From positions 1-60,885 of the forward strand of contig PNAA01000006.1 of the NCBI GenBank assembly GCA_003169975.1: a stretch of DNA of 60,885 bases, in the 5' to 3' direction. The position numbers and the translations under genes are program-made. Position 1 is the first letter of the stretch; the number at the start of each line of letters is the position of its first letter. Of the stretch, positions 17,597 to 25,807 are shown piece after piece. A model generated the notes under the pieces. It did no database searches. It had not been told where the DNA came from and saw nothing but the letters and a program-made list of their open reading frames with translations. This stretch comes from Spartobacteria bacterium (lineage in GTDB: Bacteria; Verrucomicrobiota; Verrucomicrobiia; Chthoniobacterales; UBA10450).

Positions 17597-18136
17597 ATGA
17601 CGTTCAATTCGCCAGTTCCAAAAAAAAGGGCCCGCATAGAAATCATTCCGCTGATCGATATCATGTTCTTCCTCCTGGCCAGTTTCATGATGGTGAGCCT
17701 GAGCCAGGTACACATGAAGGGCATTCGGGTGAACCTGCCGGCGATCGTCGCGCCCACTCAGCCCCTGCCGACGCCCGATCCGAAGGACCGCGTCAGTTTG
17801 TTTGTGGATCCCGATGGCATAGTCCACTTCGATAAGGAAGTGGTGCCTGACGGTGACGTGATGCCGCGTCTCATTGCGCTTGCCAAGGGGAATCCCAATC
17901 TAAAGTTCTTCATTAGCGCGGATAGAGAAGCGCTCCACGGCGACGTGATGAAGTTGCTCGATCGCGTGCGCTCGGCAGGAATCGAGAAAGTCGCCTACGA
18001 AATCAAAATAAAGCACGGTGCCGCAGGCGCACCGGGCGTGCCGGGAGCATCGGGCGTGCCGGGAGCGGCAGGTGCCCCTGTAGCGCCCGGTTCGGCGCCA
18101 CCACCTCCTCCGCCACCACCCGCCCCAACACCGTAG
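17597..18136 (+). CDS. exbD: ExbD/TolR biopolymer transport protein (second copy)
   Basis: The 179-residue product repeats the layout of the earlier ExbD: helix IEIIPLIDIMFFLLASFMM (~13-32) with the conserved Asp, then a periplasmic domain with ISADREALHGDVMKLLDRVRSAG. A collagen-like Gly/Pro/Ala tail follows (~142-179, repeats of GAPG, GVPG and a final poly-Pro run). The tail is absent from the first copy and may have grown by slippage. The paired ExbDs may form a mixed dimer in the channel; that is inference. It is the last gene of the operon, and rdgB converges from the other side 10 bases away. Confidence 0.92.
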   Translation: MTFNSPVPKKRARIEIIPLIDIMFFLLASFMMVSLSQVHMKGIRVNLPAIVAPTQPLPTPDPKDRVSLFVDPDGIVHFDKEVVPDGDVMPRLIALAKGNPNLKFFISADREALHGDVMKLLDRVRSAGIEKVAYEIKIKHGAAGAPGVPGASGVPGAAGAPVAPGSAPPPPPPPPAPTP

Positions 18137-18146
18137 CCGACTCCCC

Positions 18147-18746
18147 TTACTTCAGGAGATTCGCGCCGCGGAGAAACTGTTTCATTTTCGTGACGGCGCG
18201 GCCACGGTGACTTATGGAGTTCTTCGTTGCAGCGGGGAGTTCAGCGAATGTCTCCGAGAACTCGTTAGGCTGGAATAACGCATCGTAACCAAAGCCGGCC
18301 GAGCCGCGCGCTTGCCTAACGATTTGGCCGACAACCGAACCTTCGCAAATCGCCAGCACTCTTCCATCCCGCGCCAGGGCGAGCGCGCATCGAAAACGCG
18401 CCCCGCGGTGAGGCGTGGCGATCGGTCTGAGGGCCTCAAGCAACTTCCGCCGATTCGCCGCGTCGGTCGCCTCCGGGCCGGCGTAGCGCGCCGAGAAAAC
18501 GCCGGGTGCGCCGCCTAACGAGTCCACTTCCAGCCCGGAATCATCCGCCAGCACCAGCCCGGGAAGCCGGCGCGAAACGGCCACCGCTTTCAAGCGCGCG
18601 TTTTCCGCAAAAGTCGCGCCCTCCTCGATCACCTCGCCGATTTCCGGATGCGCGCGCAAATCCGCGAGCGCGAAATCCGCGCCGAGCATTTGCATAAACT
18701 CCCGCGTCTTGTGCGCATTCCGGGTCGCGAGGATGAGGTGATACAT
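18147..18746 (-). CDS. rdgB: dITP/XTP pyrophosphatase (RdgB/HAM1 family)
   Basis: The 199-residue enzyme begins ILATRNAHKTREF, the conserved (S/T)xNxxK substrate motif. It contains GATFAENARLKA, LVLADDSGLEVDSLGGAPGVFSARYAG, GFGYDALFQP and the C-terminal SHRGRAVTKM. The family removes inosine and xanthosine triphosphates from the nucleotide pool. I chose the ATG at 18746, two residues before the conserved start; the open frame eight codons upstream runs into a palindromic repeat. Three CCTAACGA octamers lie in this short gene (18262, 18315, 18514), one in the sense direction and two reversed. Confidence 0.95.
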   Translation of the reverse strand: MYHLILATRNAHKTREFMQMLGADFALADLRAHPEIGEVIEEGATFAENARLKAVAVSRRLPGLVLADDSGLEVDSLGGAPGVFSARYAGPEATDAANRRKLLEALRPIATPHRGARFRCALALARDGRVLAICEGSVVGQIVRQARGSAGFGYDALFQPNEFSETFAELPAATKNSISHRGRAVTKMKQFLRGANLLK

Positions 18747-18755
18747 TCGGACAGA

Positions 18756-18821
18756 AGTAACAGGATTCACCGGATGGCGAACTGCAAACGCATCCTGTAA
18801 ATCCGGTTAATCCTGTCTACT
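18756..18821. repeat. Palindromic intergenic repeat between rdgB and leuS
   Basis: Arms with GTAACAGGATTCACCGGAT and ATCCGGTTAATCCTGTCTAC form an imperfect inverted repeat occupying nearly the whole divergent gap. It belongs to the same family as 10583-10651. Any promoters for the two divergent genes must lie in or beside it. Confidence 0.7.
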
Positions 18822-18838
18822 GTTTGCCCTCTTCCCGC

Positions 18839-21616
18839 ATGAGCGAACGCCGCAAATCGTATCCCTTCGACCTTCTCGAGCCGAAATGGCAGACCATCTG
18901 GGAGGAACGCCGCTCTTTTCACGCGCCCAATCCCGGCGACCCGGGCTTCGATCCGGCGCGGCCAAAATATTACGTGCTCGACATGTTCCCCTACCCGAGC
19001 GGTGCGGGGTTGCACGTCGGCCATCCGGAGGGCTACACCGCGACCGATATCGTGGCGCGCTACAAGCGTCTCCGTGGCTGCAACGTCCTCCACCCGATCG
19101 GCTGGGACGCATTCGGTCTGCCGGCCGAGCAATACGCGATCAAGACCGGACAGCACCCCGAGATCACGACGCGCGAGAACATCGCGCGTTTCAAGATGCA
19201 ACTGAAACGGATCGGCTTCTCCTACGATTGGGAGCGTGAGATCAGCACCGCGGACCCCGACTTTTACCGCTGGACGCAATGGATCTTCCTCCAGATTTAC
19301 CACTCCTGGTTTAATCCGAAGACGGGCAGGGCCGAGCCGATCTCCACCTACACCGGCGAGGATCCGGACGGCGTCCGTCTCGCCTATGTCGCGACGGTCC
19401 CGGTGAATTGGTGTCCCGAGCTCGGCACCGTGCTGGCGAACGAAGAAGTGATCGACGGCAAGAGTGAGGTCGGCGGATTTCCCGTGGTGAAGCGACCGAT
19501 GCGGCAATGGATGTTGCGCATCACCGCTTTCGCCGAGCGCCTGATCGACGAGCTGGAACCGCTCGCCTGGCCGGCAGGAATAAAGCTCCTGCAACGCAAC
19601 TGGATTGGGAAAAGCGAGGGCGCGGAGGTGAAGTTCGTTGTCGCCGGGGGCGCTGACCCCGGTTCCTCGGGCGAGCCGGCCGGGGTCAACGCCCCCGGCT
19701 ACAGCATCACCGTTTTCACGACCCGGCCCGATACGCTCTACGGCGCCACCTATATGGTGCTCGCGCCCGAGAACCCGCTGGTCGATCGGCTAACGACTAA
19801 CGAACAACGCCCGGCGGTGGCCGAGTACCAAGCGCTGGTCGCGGCCAAGAGCGACCTCGAGCGAACGGATCTCGCGAAAGAAAAGACCGGCGTTTTCACC
19901 GGCGGTTTCGCGATCAACCCGGCGAGTAACGAGCGCATCCCGATTTGGATCGCTGATTACGTCCTGATGGGCTACGGCACCGGCGCGATCATGGGCGTGC
20001 CGGCGCACGATGAGCGCGACCTGGAGCTCGCGGTGAAGTTTGGGCTGGCGATCAAGGAAGTGGTGGCGCCCGCGACTCCGGGTAGCGCACCCGTCCCGGG
20101 TGCTGGCGAAGGTGTCTTACCTTCGCGAACTTTCCCTTCGGCGTCACCAGACGAAAAAGATCGTTTTGGCGAGATGCCAAAACCAGCACCCGAGACGGGT
20201 GCGCTACCCGGCAATCCGCCGCAAGCCTTCACCGGCGACGGCGTGGCGATGAATTCCCCGCTCATCGAAGGCCTGCCTACTCCGGAGGCGAAACAGCGCA
20301 TCACCGCGTGGCTGGAGGAGCGCGGACTCGGACGGGGTACGATCAACTACAAACTGCGCGACTGGCTTTTCTCCCGCCAGCGTTATTGGGGTGAGCCGTT
20401 CCCGATCATCTGGCGCGACGGGAAACATGAGGCCATCCCGGAATCGGAGCTGCCGCTCGTCCCGCCGCCGCTCGATGATTTCAAGCCTACCGGCACGGGC
20501 GAGCCACCCCTGGCGCGGGCGCGAGACTGGGTCCGCTATTCAGAAACGGCGACACGCGAGCTGAACACGATGCCGCAATGGGCGGGCTCGTGCTGGTATT
20601 ACCTGCGCTTTTGCGATCCGCGAAATAGCGGACGTTTCGTCGGGAAAGAAACGGAGCGCTATTGGATGGGTGTAGCGGCGGGCGTGTCGCCCGCAGGGAG
20701 TGACGCTTCGCCCGGAGTGCAGCAGAAAGCGGGCGGCGTGGACCTTTACGTGGGCGGTACCGAGCACGCGGTCTTGCATCTCCTCTACGCCCGTTTCTGG
20801 CACAAGGTGCTCTTCGATCTTGGGCATCTTTCGACCGCGGAGCCGTTTCAGCGACTCGTCAATCAAGGGATCATCCTTGGCGAAGACGGCCGCAAGATGT
20901 CGAAGCGCTGGGGCAACGTGATCGATCCCCTCGACGTGATCGCCGAGTACGGCGCCGACGCCTTCCGCTGTTACGAAATGTTTATGGGACCGCTCGAGCA
21001 GATGAAGCCCTGGAGCATGACCGGAGTCGAAGGTGTCGCGCGGTTCCTTGCCCGGGTCTGGCGGCTGGTGATGGAGGAAAACCAGGCAGGCGAATGGGTC
21101 CTCTCCGCCACCCTGGCTGAGGTCGAGGCAACTCGCGCGCAGCAGAAGGTCATCCATGCCACCATCAAGAAAGTGACCGCCGACATCGAGGCGCTCTCCT
21201 TCAATACCGCCATCGCCCAGATGATGATTTTTGTGAATACCTTCACTACCGCGGACGCGCGCCCCGTTTCGGCCCTGCGCACGCTGCTCGTGCTCCTCAA
21301 CCCTTTCGCCCCGCACATGACCTCGGAGCTTTGGGAAACGTTAGGCAATCGATTCTCGGGCGCGCCCAACGAGATCACGGAGCAGCCCTGGCCCGAATAT
21401 CAGCCCGAGTTCCTGCTCGAAGACGAGGTGGAAATCGCCCTCCAGGTCAATGGCAAGGTGCGTGATCGCGTCATGGTCCCGATCGCCGCCACGAGCGTCG
21501 AGCTTGAAGCCATCGCCCTGGCCAACGAGCGCGTCCGGGAGTTCACCGCCGGAAAGACGATTCGCAAGGTCGTGGCGATCCCGAAAAAGTTGGTCAACGT
21601 GGTGGCAAACAAATAA
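18839..21616 (+). CDS. leuS: Leucyl-tRNA synthetase carrying three repeat-derived insertions
   Basis: The 925-residue class I enzyme charges tRNA-Leu. The HIGH motif is HVGH in [14 protein letters not shown] (~52-66), the KMSKS motif is KMSKR in [12 protein letters not shown] (~685), and the CP1 editing domain has [12 protein letters not shown] and [15 protein letters not shown]. The anticodon-binding region follows, ending in a small C-terminal domain (QVNGKVRDR). Three stretches are foreign to the family and coincide with palindromic DNA elements kept in frame: residues ~268-289 and ~413-458 in the editing domain, and ~611-634 just before [14 protein letters not shown]. All catalytic motifs remain intact, so the enzyme is probably active. 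The start ATG at 18839 precedes the family-typical N-terminus. Confidence 0.96.
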   Translation: MSERRKSYPFDLLEPKWQTIWEERRSFHAPNPGDPGFDPARPKYYVLDMFPYPSGAGLHVGHPEGYTATDIVARYKRLRGCNVLHPIGWDAFGLPAEQYAIKTGQHPEITTRENIARFKMQLKRIGFSYDWEREISTADPDFYRWTQWIFLQIYHSWFNPKTGRAEPISTYTGEDPDGVRLAYVATVPVNWCPELGTVLANEEVIDGKSEVGGFPVVKRPMRQWMLRITAFAERLIDELEPLAWPAGIKLLQRNWIGKSEGAEVKFVVAGGADPGSSGEPAGVNAPGYSITVFTTRPDTLYGATYMVLAPENPLVDRLTTNEQRPAVAEYQALVAAKSDLERTDLAKEKTGVFTGGFAINPASNERIPIWIADYVLMGYGTGAIMGVPAHDERDLELAVKFGLAIKEVVAPATPGSAPVPGAGEGVLPSRTFPSASPDEKDRFGEMPKPAPETGALPGNPPQAFTGDGVAMNSPLIEGLPTPEAKQRITAWLEERGLGRGTINYKLRDWLFSRQRYWGEPFPIIWRDGKHEAIPESELPLVPPPLDDFKPTGTGEPPLARARDWVRYSETATRELNTMPQWAGSCWYYLRFCDPRNSGRFVGKETERYWMGVAAGVSPAGSDASPGVQQKAGGVDLYVGGTEHAVLHLLYARFWHKVLFDLGHLSTAEPFQRLVNQGIILGEDGRKMSKRWGNVIDPLDVIAEYGADAFRCYEMFMGPLEQMKPWSMTGVEGVARFLARVWRLVMEENQAGEWVLSATLAEVEATRAQQKVIHATIKKVTADIEALSFNTAIAQMMIFVNTFTTADARPVSALRTLLVLLNPFAPHMTSELWETLGNRFSGAPNEITEQPWPEYQPEFLLEDEVEIALQVNGKVRDRVMVPIAATSVELEAIALANERVREFTAGKTIRKVVAIPKKLVNVVANK
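19641..19703. repeat. Family-A palindrome inserted in leuS
   Basis: The arms CGCCGGGGGCGCTGACCCCGG and CCGGGGTCAACGCCCCCGGC match the intergenic family-A elements at 38842, 44018 and 58620. It is translated as [19 protein letters not shown] without breaking the frame. Confidence 0.85.
20078..20212. repeat. Family-C palindrome inserted in leuS
   Basis: The outer arms CCGGGTAGCGCACCCGTC and GACGGGTGCGCTACCCGG enclose inner hairpins (GCGAAGGT/ACCTTCGC and TTTTGGC/GCCAAAA). The intergenic relative at 48219-48333 shares the arms and the internal CGCGAACTTT. The 135-base insertion keeps the frame and adds about 45 residues. Confidence 0.85.
20670..20739. repeat. Family-D repeat inserted in leuS
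   Basis: The stretch GTGTAGCGGCGGGCGTGTCG is followed by CCCGC and a second GC-rich half with GCGGGCGGCG. It encodes [20 protein letters not shown] inside a conserved part of the synthetase where relatives have a short loop. A related half-element (complement of GTAGCGGCCGTGTCGGCC) covers the annotated uvrC start at 51610-51634. Confidence 0.65.
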
Positions 21617-21628
21617 ACGGGAGGAACC

Positions 21629-22087
21629 ATGTTTAAGGAATTCAAAGAGTTCGCAATCAAAGGGAACGCCGTGGACCTCGCTGTCGGCGTGATTATTGGC
21701 GCGGCGTTCGGCGCCATCGTTACCTCGTTGGTCAAGGACATCCTGATGCCGCCGATTGGTCTGCTGACCGGCGGCCTGGACTTCTCCAATAAATTCCTGG
21801 TGCTGAAAGCCGGGGCCAATGGAGCGGCCGACTTCGCAACCCCGGCGCAGGCCGTTGCGGCCGGAGCGGTGACGTGGAATTACGGCAACTTCGTCACCCT
21901 GGTGATCAATTTTATCATCGTGGCGTTCTGCATCTTCCTCGTCGTCAAAGCGATGAACAATATGAAAAAGCCGGCACCGGGTGCGCAGGCCGTTTCCAAG
22001 GACTGCCCCGCTTGCGCGATGACGATCCCGATCAAGGCCACCCGTTGCCCGCATTGCACGAGCGACCTGGCCGGAGCGCACACCTAG
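21629..22087 (+). CDS. mscL: Large-conductance mechanosensitive channel with C-terminal zinc ribbon
   Basis: The 152-residue protein begins with the MscL amphipathic helix [20 protein letters not shown] and first membrane helix with [22 protein letters not shown] periplasmic loop follows, then the second helix [22 protein letters not shown]. Instead of the usual cytoplasmic helical bundle, it ends in a CPAC-x11-CPHC zinc-ribbon-like segment (~127-146). MscL opens under membrane tension to release solutes during osmotic downshock. Zinc-ribbon tails occur in some MscL homologues; what they do is not established. It follows leuS by 12 bases and may share its transcript. Confidence 0.93.
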   Translation: MFKEFKEFAIKGNAVDLAVGVIIGAAFGAIVTSLVKDILMPPIGLLTGGLDFSNKFLVLKAGANGAADFATPAQAVAAGAVTWNYGNFVTLVINFIIVAFCIFLVVKAMNNMKKPAPGAQAVSKDCPACAMTIPIKATRCPHCTSDLAGAHT

Positions 22088-22108
22088 GCAGCGGTCCGAA
22101 AGCGACCG

Positions 22109-22169
22109 GCCTGCTTGCGGTTGCAAGAAAATTATTCTTGCCATCTCCGGCGGCAACCGGTAAGCAGGC
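22109..22169. repeat. Nested inverted repeat between mscL and the 3D-domain gene
   Basis: An outer inverted repeat (GCCTGCTTGCGGTTGC with GCAACCGGTAAGCAGGC) contains an inner hairpin GCAAGAA-aatta-TTCTTGC at 22123-22141. It could act as an attenuating or terminating structure, though no T-run follows. It may also be another small palindromic element. Confidence 0.55.
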
Positions 22170-22181
22170 GGCTTGGCCAAA

Positions 22182-22691
22182 ATGACGACTCTCTTGAGAC
22201 TTGCCTTGGTGAGCGGCTTTGCGCTCCTGGGTGCGAGTTGCGCCTGCCAGCCGCACAAAACCGCCAGCACCCGTTCCGCACCCAAGCGTGTCTGCAAGGT
22301 GCGCACCACCGCTTACACCCACACCGAAGCCGGGGGCGGCCGCAACGCCATCGGCACCCGCCTTTCGGGCAAGAACGTGATGAGCGCCGCGGCCGACTGG
22401 TCGCGCTGGCCGCTCGGAACCAAGTTCCGGATCGTGGACACAGACGAAATCTTCCAGATCGACGACTACGGGAGCGCCCTCATCGGCACCGGGACGATCG
22501 ACCTTTACAAGACCAACCGCCTCGCCATGAACAAGTGGGGCGTCCGCTCCGTGGACATCGATGTGATCCAGTGGGGTTCGCCCGAGAGGAGTATCGAAGT
22601 GCTCGCGCCGCGCGCGAAAAACCGACGCATCCGGACGATGATCGTCGCCCTTTCGAGGAAGCCGAACGAGCAGATCACCCGGCCCTTCTAA
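22182..22691 (+). CDS. 3D-domain (RlpA/MltA-like barrel) lipoprotein
   Basis: The 169-residue protein has a lipoprotein signal ending LLGASCAC, with Cys as the likely acylated residue. It then carries a 3D domain, a double-psi beta-barrel: VRTTAYTHTEAGG, SAAADWSRWPLGTKFRI, and the three-Asp region with FQIDDYG and a closing VDIDVIQWG. Such domains occur in cell-wall-active proteins such as MltA and YabE. The catalytic Asp is thought to lie in the DxxD-like segment. It may therefore bind or cut peptidoglycan, but no activity can be read off directly. The start ATG at 22182 precedes the lipoprotein signal; a TTG three codons earlier is possible. galE follows 46 bases later. Confidence 0.8.
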   Translation: MTTLLRLALVSGFALLGASCACQPHKTASTRSAPKRVCKVRTTAYTHTEAGGGRNAIGTRLSGKNVMSAAADWSRWPLGTKFRIVDTDEIFQIDDYGSALIGTGTIDLYKTNRLAMNKWGVRSVDIDVIQWGSPERSIEVLAPRAKNRRIRTMIVALSRKPNEQITRPF

Positions 22692-22737
22692 GCGGACTTT
22701 CTTTTGACAGCGGCGACGCCCGCCGCACCTTCCGCGG

Positions 22738-23709
22738 ATGAAAATCTTTGTCGTCGGCGGCGCGGGTTACATCGGGAGCATCTGCGTTGAGCTTCTGCTC
22801 GATGAAGGCCACGAGGTCATCGTCTTCGACAATCTGACGGAAGGCCATCGCCGGGCGGTTGATGAACGGGCCTCTTTCATCGGCGGTGACCTCGCGCGAC
22901 GGGAGGAAATCAGCCGCGCGCTGCAGGAGACCAAGCCCGAAGCGGTCATGCACTTCGCCGCCAATGCGCTCGTCGGCGAGTCGATGCAAAACCCCTCGAA
23001 ATATTTTCGGAATAACGTCGCCGCTGGGATCAACCTCCTCGACGCGATGCTCGAGGCGGGTGTCCGCCGGATCGTGTTCTCCTCGACCTGCGCCACTTTC
23101 GGTCCGCCCGAGCGCCTCCCGATCGACGAGACCCTGCCGCAGCGGCCGATCAATCCCTACGGCGAATCAAAACTGATCTTCGAGAAAATTCTGCGCTGGT
23201 ACGATGAGATCCACGGACTGAGGTTCGTTGCGCTGCGTTACTTCAACGCGGCCGGCGCGACGGAGAAATTCGGCGAAGACCACCGGACGGAAACGCATCT
23301 CATTCCCAACGTTTTGAAAGTCGCTCTCGGGCAAAAACCGCAGGTCGAGATCTACGGGACAGATTATGAAACGCCGGATGGCACCTGTATCCGCGATTAC
23401 ATTCACATCCTCGATCTCTCGCGGGCGCACATCCTCGCGCTCGGCGTGGAGCAGAGCGCGTTCTACAATCTCGGCACCGGCGGCGGCGCGAGCGTGCGCG
23501 AGGTGGTCGATGTCTGCCGCACAGTCACGGGGAAGAACATCCCGGTGGTCGAACAACCCCGCCGGCCGGGCGACCCGCCGCGGTTGATCGCCGCCTCGGA
23601 AAAAATCAAACGCGAGCTCGGTTGGAAGCCGCAGTTCGAGAACCTGCGCGCGATCATCGAAAGCGCCTGGCGCTGGCACCGGAAATTCCCCAACGGCTAC
23701 GGCGATTGA
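22738..23709 (+). CDS. galE: UDP-glucose 4-epimerase
   Basis: The 323-residue short-chain dehydrogenase/reductase starts with the NAD-binding GGAGYIGS motif, followed by VIVFDNLTEGH, the catalytic SSTCATFG Ser/Thr, and YGESK with the catalytic Tyr and Lys at ~141-145. RYFNAAGA, RDYIHILDL and YNLGTGGGASV are typical of GalE. It interconverts UDP-glucose and UDP-galactose for polysaccharide and lipopolysaccharide synthesis. The length is normal and the ATG directly precedes the Rossmann strand. A strong hairpin follows the gene. Confidence 0.93.
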   Translation: MKIFVVGGAGYIGSICVELLLDEGHEVIVFDNLTEGHRRAVDERASFIGGDLARREEISRALQETKPEAVMHFAANALVGESMQNPSKYFRNNVAAGINLLDAMLEAGVRRIVFSSTCATFGPPERLPIDETLPQRPINPYGESKLIFEKILRWYDEIHGLRFVALRYFNAAGATEKFGEDHRTETHLIPNVLKVALGQKPQVEIYGTDYETPDGTCIRDYIHILDLSRAHILALGVEQSAFYNLGTGGGASVREVVDVCRTVTGKNIPVVEQPRRPGDPPRLIAASEKIKRELGWKPQFENLRAIIESAWRWHRKFPNGYGD

Positions 23710-23745
23710 TTTTCCGCCCGCCTCACCCATCTGGGCGAAAAAGGA

Positions 23746-23778
23746 AAACGCCTGCGGACACACGTCCCGCAGGCGTTT
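23746..23778. terminator. Bidirectional hairpin terminator
   Basis: A stem AAAACGCCTGCGG / CCCGCAGGCGTTT with an eight-base loop lies between convergent galE and the minus-strand gene ending at 23809. It has A-rich sequence on the left and TTT on the right, so it can serve both transcripts. Confidence 0.8.
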
Positions 23779-23808
23779 CGCAATCCTGCGCCTAACGATT
23801 ACGAGTAG

Positions 23809-24240
23809 TTAGGGGTTCGTGGTTGTCGTGGTCGTCGTTTCTTTCTTTTCGTAATAGGTAATCGGCTGTTGCAGCGTCACCTTGGTCACGATCATGCGAT
23901 TGCCGTCCTGCGTGTAGGTGTAGGTCACCGGCATATCCGGGCGCAACGCGGAGATCTGCACGGTGGCGCCTGTCGGATCGACCACCACTGTCTGCGGCGT
24001 GTAGTAATACGTCGTCGGCTGAGTGCTCGTAGACGTGCGCACCGTCATTATGTTGCCGTCAGGCGAGAAGGTGGTGATCGTCCCCGTGCCGTTCATCGCG
24101 GAGGACGAAGTGGTGGACGCGCTGACCCCGCCTGCGGTCGTGGAGGTGGTCGTGCTTGAATCCTGCGCGAGAGCGGTTCCGAACGCGAATGCGCAAGCGA
24201 CTCCGGCAGCCAACATTTTTGTGAATCTGTTCTGTTTCAT
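23809..24240 (-). CDS. Small secreted Thr/Ser-rich protein
   Basis: The 143-residue protein has a signal peptide (~1-25, ending ALAQ), a Ser/Thr-rich linker, and a compact domain of short beta strands: GTITTFSPDGNIMTVRTS, TYYYTPQTVVVDPTGA, MPVTYTYTQDGNRMIVTKV. It ends in a poly-Thr tail. I recall similar secreted proteins of unknown function in Verrucomicrobiota, but I cannot name a family. It is probably periplasmic or surface-attached. The gene stands alone between convergent galE and divergent hisS. Confidence 0.72.
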   Translation of the reverse strand: MKQNRFTKMLAAGVACAFAFGTALAQDSSTTTSTTAGGVSASTTSSSAMNGTGTITTFSPDGNIMTVRTSTSTQPTTYYYTPQTVVVDPTGATVQISALRPDMPVTYTYTQDGNRMIVTKVTLQQPITYYEKKETTTTTTTNP

Positions 24241-24384
24241 GTTTGTCCTTTGGTTTGGTTAAACGGATGATCCCCGTTGTGCTTCTTTCCGACTTGTGCC
24301 AGCCGGCGTCTATTCATCCTCAATTCGGAACGCGATGGGCCGGCGGTTGTATCGTTAGGTAGCGGCCCGCCCCATCATTCACCC

Positions 24385-25647
24385 ATGCAACCACTTCCCG
24401 GTTTTCGCGATTTTTTGCCGGACGATTGTGCGGCACGAAATTTCATTTTCGCGCGCTGGCGCGAAGTCTGCCGCCGCTACGGCTTTGTCGAATGGGACGG
24501 CCCGGTCCTCGAGCCGACCGAGCTTTACAAAAAAAAGAGCGGCCCCGAAATCGTCGCGCAGCTTTTTAATTTCACCGACAAGGGCGACCGCGAAGTCGCC
24601 CTGCGGCCGGAGCTCACTCCAACGCTCGCGCGGGTCGTGGCCGCGCATGAGCGCGAGTTCCGCAAGCCGCTCAAATGGTTCTCCATCGGCCAATTTTTTC
24701 GTTACGAAAAACAACAGCGCGGAAGATTGCGCGAACACTTCCAGCTCAACTGCGACATCATAGGCGACTCCTCCGAAGAAGCAGACGCAGAAGTTCTCGC
24801 CCTAATGATCGACCTTTTTCGGTCATTTGGGTTCACGGAGAACGATTTGAGGATTTACATCAGCCATCGAGGAGCATGGGCCGCTTTTCTTCAGCACCAG
24901 GGCCACAACTTTTCGGCAGAGCGAATGCAGGAGTTTTTGGCTATTGTCGACAAGCTTGACGCTCTAAAGCCAGAGATATCGGACGAAAAGCTCAAAGCGC
25001 TGGGAGTATCTCTTGACCTCGTGAACCGCTTTATCTCGATGCCTGAAAACTACTTTGATGGTTTCAATACACTAGCCGACAAAATGAAAGTTCGCGGTCT
25101 GGGCCGTTTCATCACGATTCGCCCAGCGATTGTTCGCGGATTGGCGTATTACACCGGCTTCGTTTTCGAGGCTTTTTCTCTATCGGGGAAATTGCGCGCC
25201 ATTGCTGGCGGCGGTCGCTACGATAACCTGATAGGTCAATTGAGTGACGGTGCCGTCTCATTGCCCGCGCTCGGCTTCGCCATGGGCGACGTCGTCCTCG
25301 GCGAAATGATCCAGGACGTGCCGGCCGCGCGCGCGCGGGTAGCCGACTTCGTTAGGCGTGAATACGCCCTCGACATTTACCTCATCATCGCAAAGGAAGA
25401 GCGACGCTCCGACGCGCTCCGGCAATTACAACAACTACGCGAGTCCGGCTGGCGGATCGACTATCCGCTCACGCCGGCGAAAGTCGGCAAGCAATTTCAA
25501 ACCGCCGAAGCGCTCGGCGCGAAAGCGACGCTCCTTTACGGTGACGAATGGCCGGCCGTGAAAATGAAAACGCTCGCGACGCGCGAAGAGATCCTGATCC
25601 CGAATGAAGAGGTGCCAGCGCGCGTCAAACAAGCTTTGTCATCCTGA
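24385..25647 (+). CDS. hisS: Histidyl-tRNA synthetase with a mosaic centre
   Basis: The 420-residue class II synthetase has motif 1 near MQPLPGFRDFLPDD, motif 2 FFRYEKQQRGRLREHFQLNCD, the HisA motif RGLAYYTGFVFE and motif 3 GGGRYDNLI. A C-terminal anticodon-binding domain follows (~325-415). It charges tRNA-His. From about 24780 to 25265 the codon use changes sharply to A/T-ending codons (CTA, ATA, CGA, GGA, TCA), while both ends match the high-GC neighbours. The middle of the gene was probably replaced by recombination with a lower-GC relative. The stop TGA lies in the left arm of a family-B palindrome. The ATG at 24385 fits the family start. Confidence 0.93.
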   Translation: MQPLPGFRDFLPDDCAARNFIFARWREVCRRYGFVEWDGPVLEPTELYKKKSGPEIVAQLFNFTDKGDREVALRPELTPTLARVVAAHEREFRKPLKWFSIGQFFRYEKQQRGRLREHFQLNCDIIGDSSEEADAEVLALMIDLFRSFGFTENDLRIYISHRGAWAAFLQHQGHNFSAERMQEFLAIVDKLDALKPEISDEKLKALGVSLDLVNRFISMPENYFDGFNTLADKMKVRGLGRFITIRPAIVRGLAYYTGFVFEAFSLSGKLRAIAGGGRYDNLIGQLSDGAVSLPALGFAMGDVVLGEMIQDVPAARARVADFVRREYALDIYLIIAKEERRSDALRQLQQLRESGWRIDYPLTPAKVGKQFQTAEALGAKATLLYGDEWPAVKMKTLATREEILIPNEEVPARVKQALSS

Positions 25648-25754
25648 GCGGAGCGCAGCGGAGTCGAAGGATCCCGTGGCACGACGTGCAGCTTTCTTTC
25701 CTTCGACGCTACCCGTTCATTCCCCGGGGATCCCGCGGTTTCGCTCGGGATGAC
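25638..25754. repeat. Palindromic element, family B, at the hisS 3' end
   Basis: The left arm GTCATCCTGAGCGGAGCGCA begins inside hisS and gives its stop codon TGA. The right arm TTTCGCTCGGGATGACTT closes the element just before aspS. The loop is longer and more degenerate than in the copy at 13570. Confidence 0.8.
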
Positions 25755-25807
25755 TTGCGAGATTGCGTTCCTCGCCCAAAATGACACGCCTGCCCTGCCC
25801 TGCCGCC

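Noticed and set aside
18839-21616. The extra segments in leuS as inteins or introns
   Set aside because: They are only 60-135 bases, have no intein or intron motifs, and match dispersed palindromic repeats.
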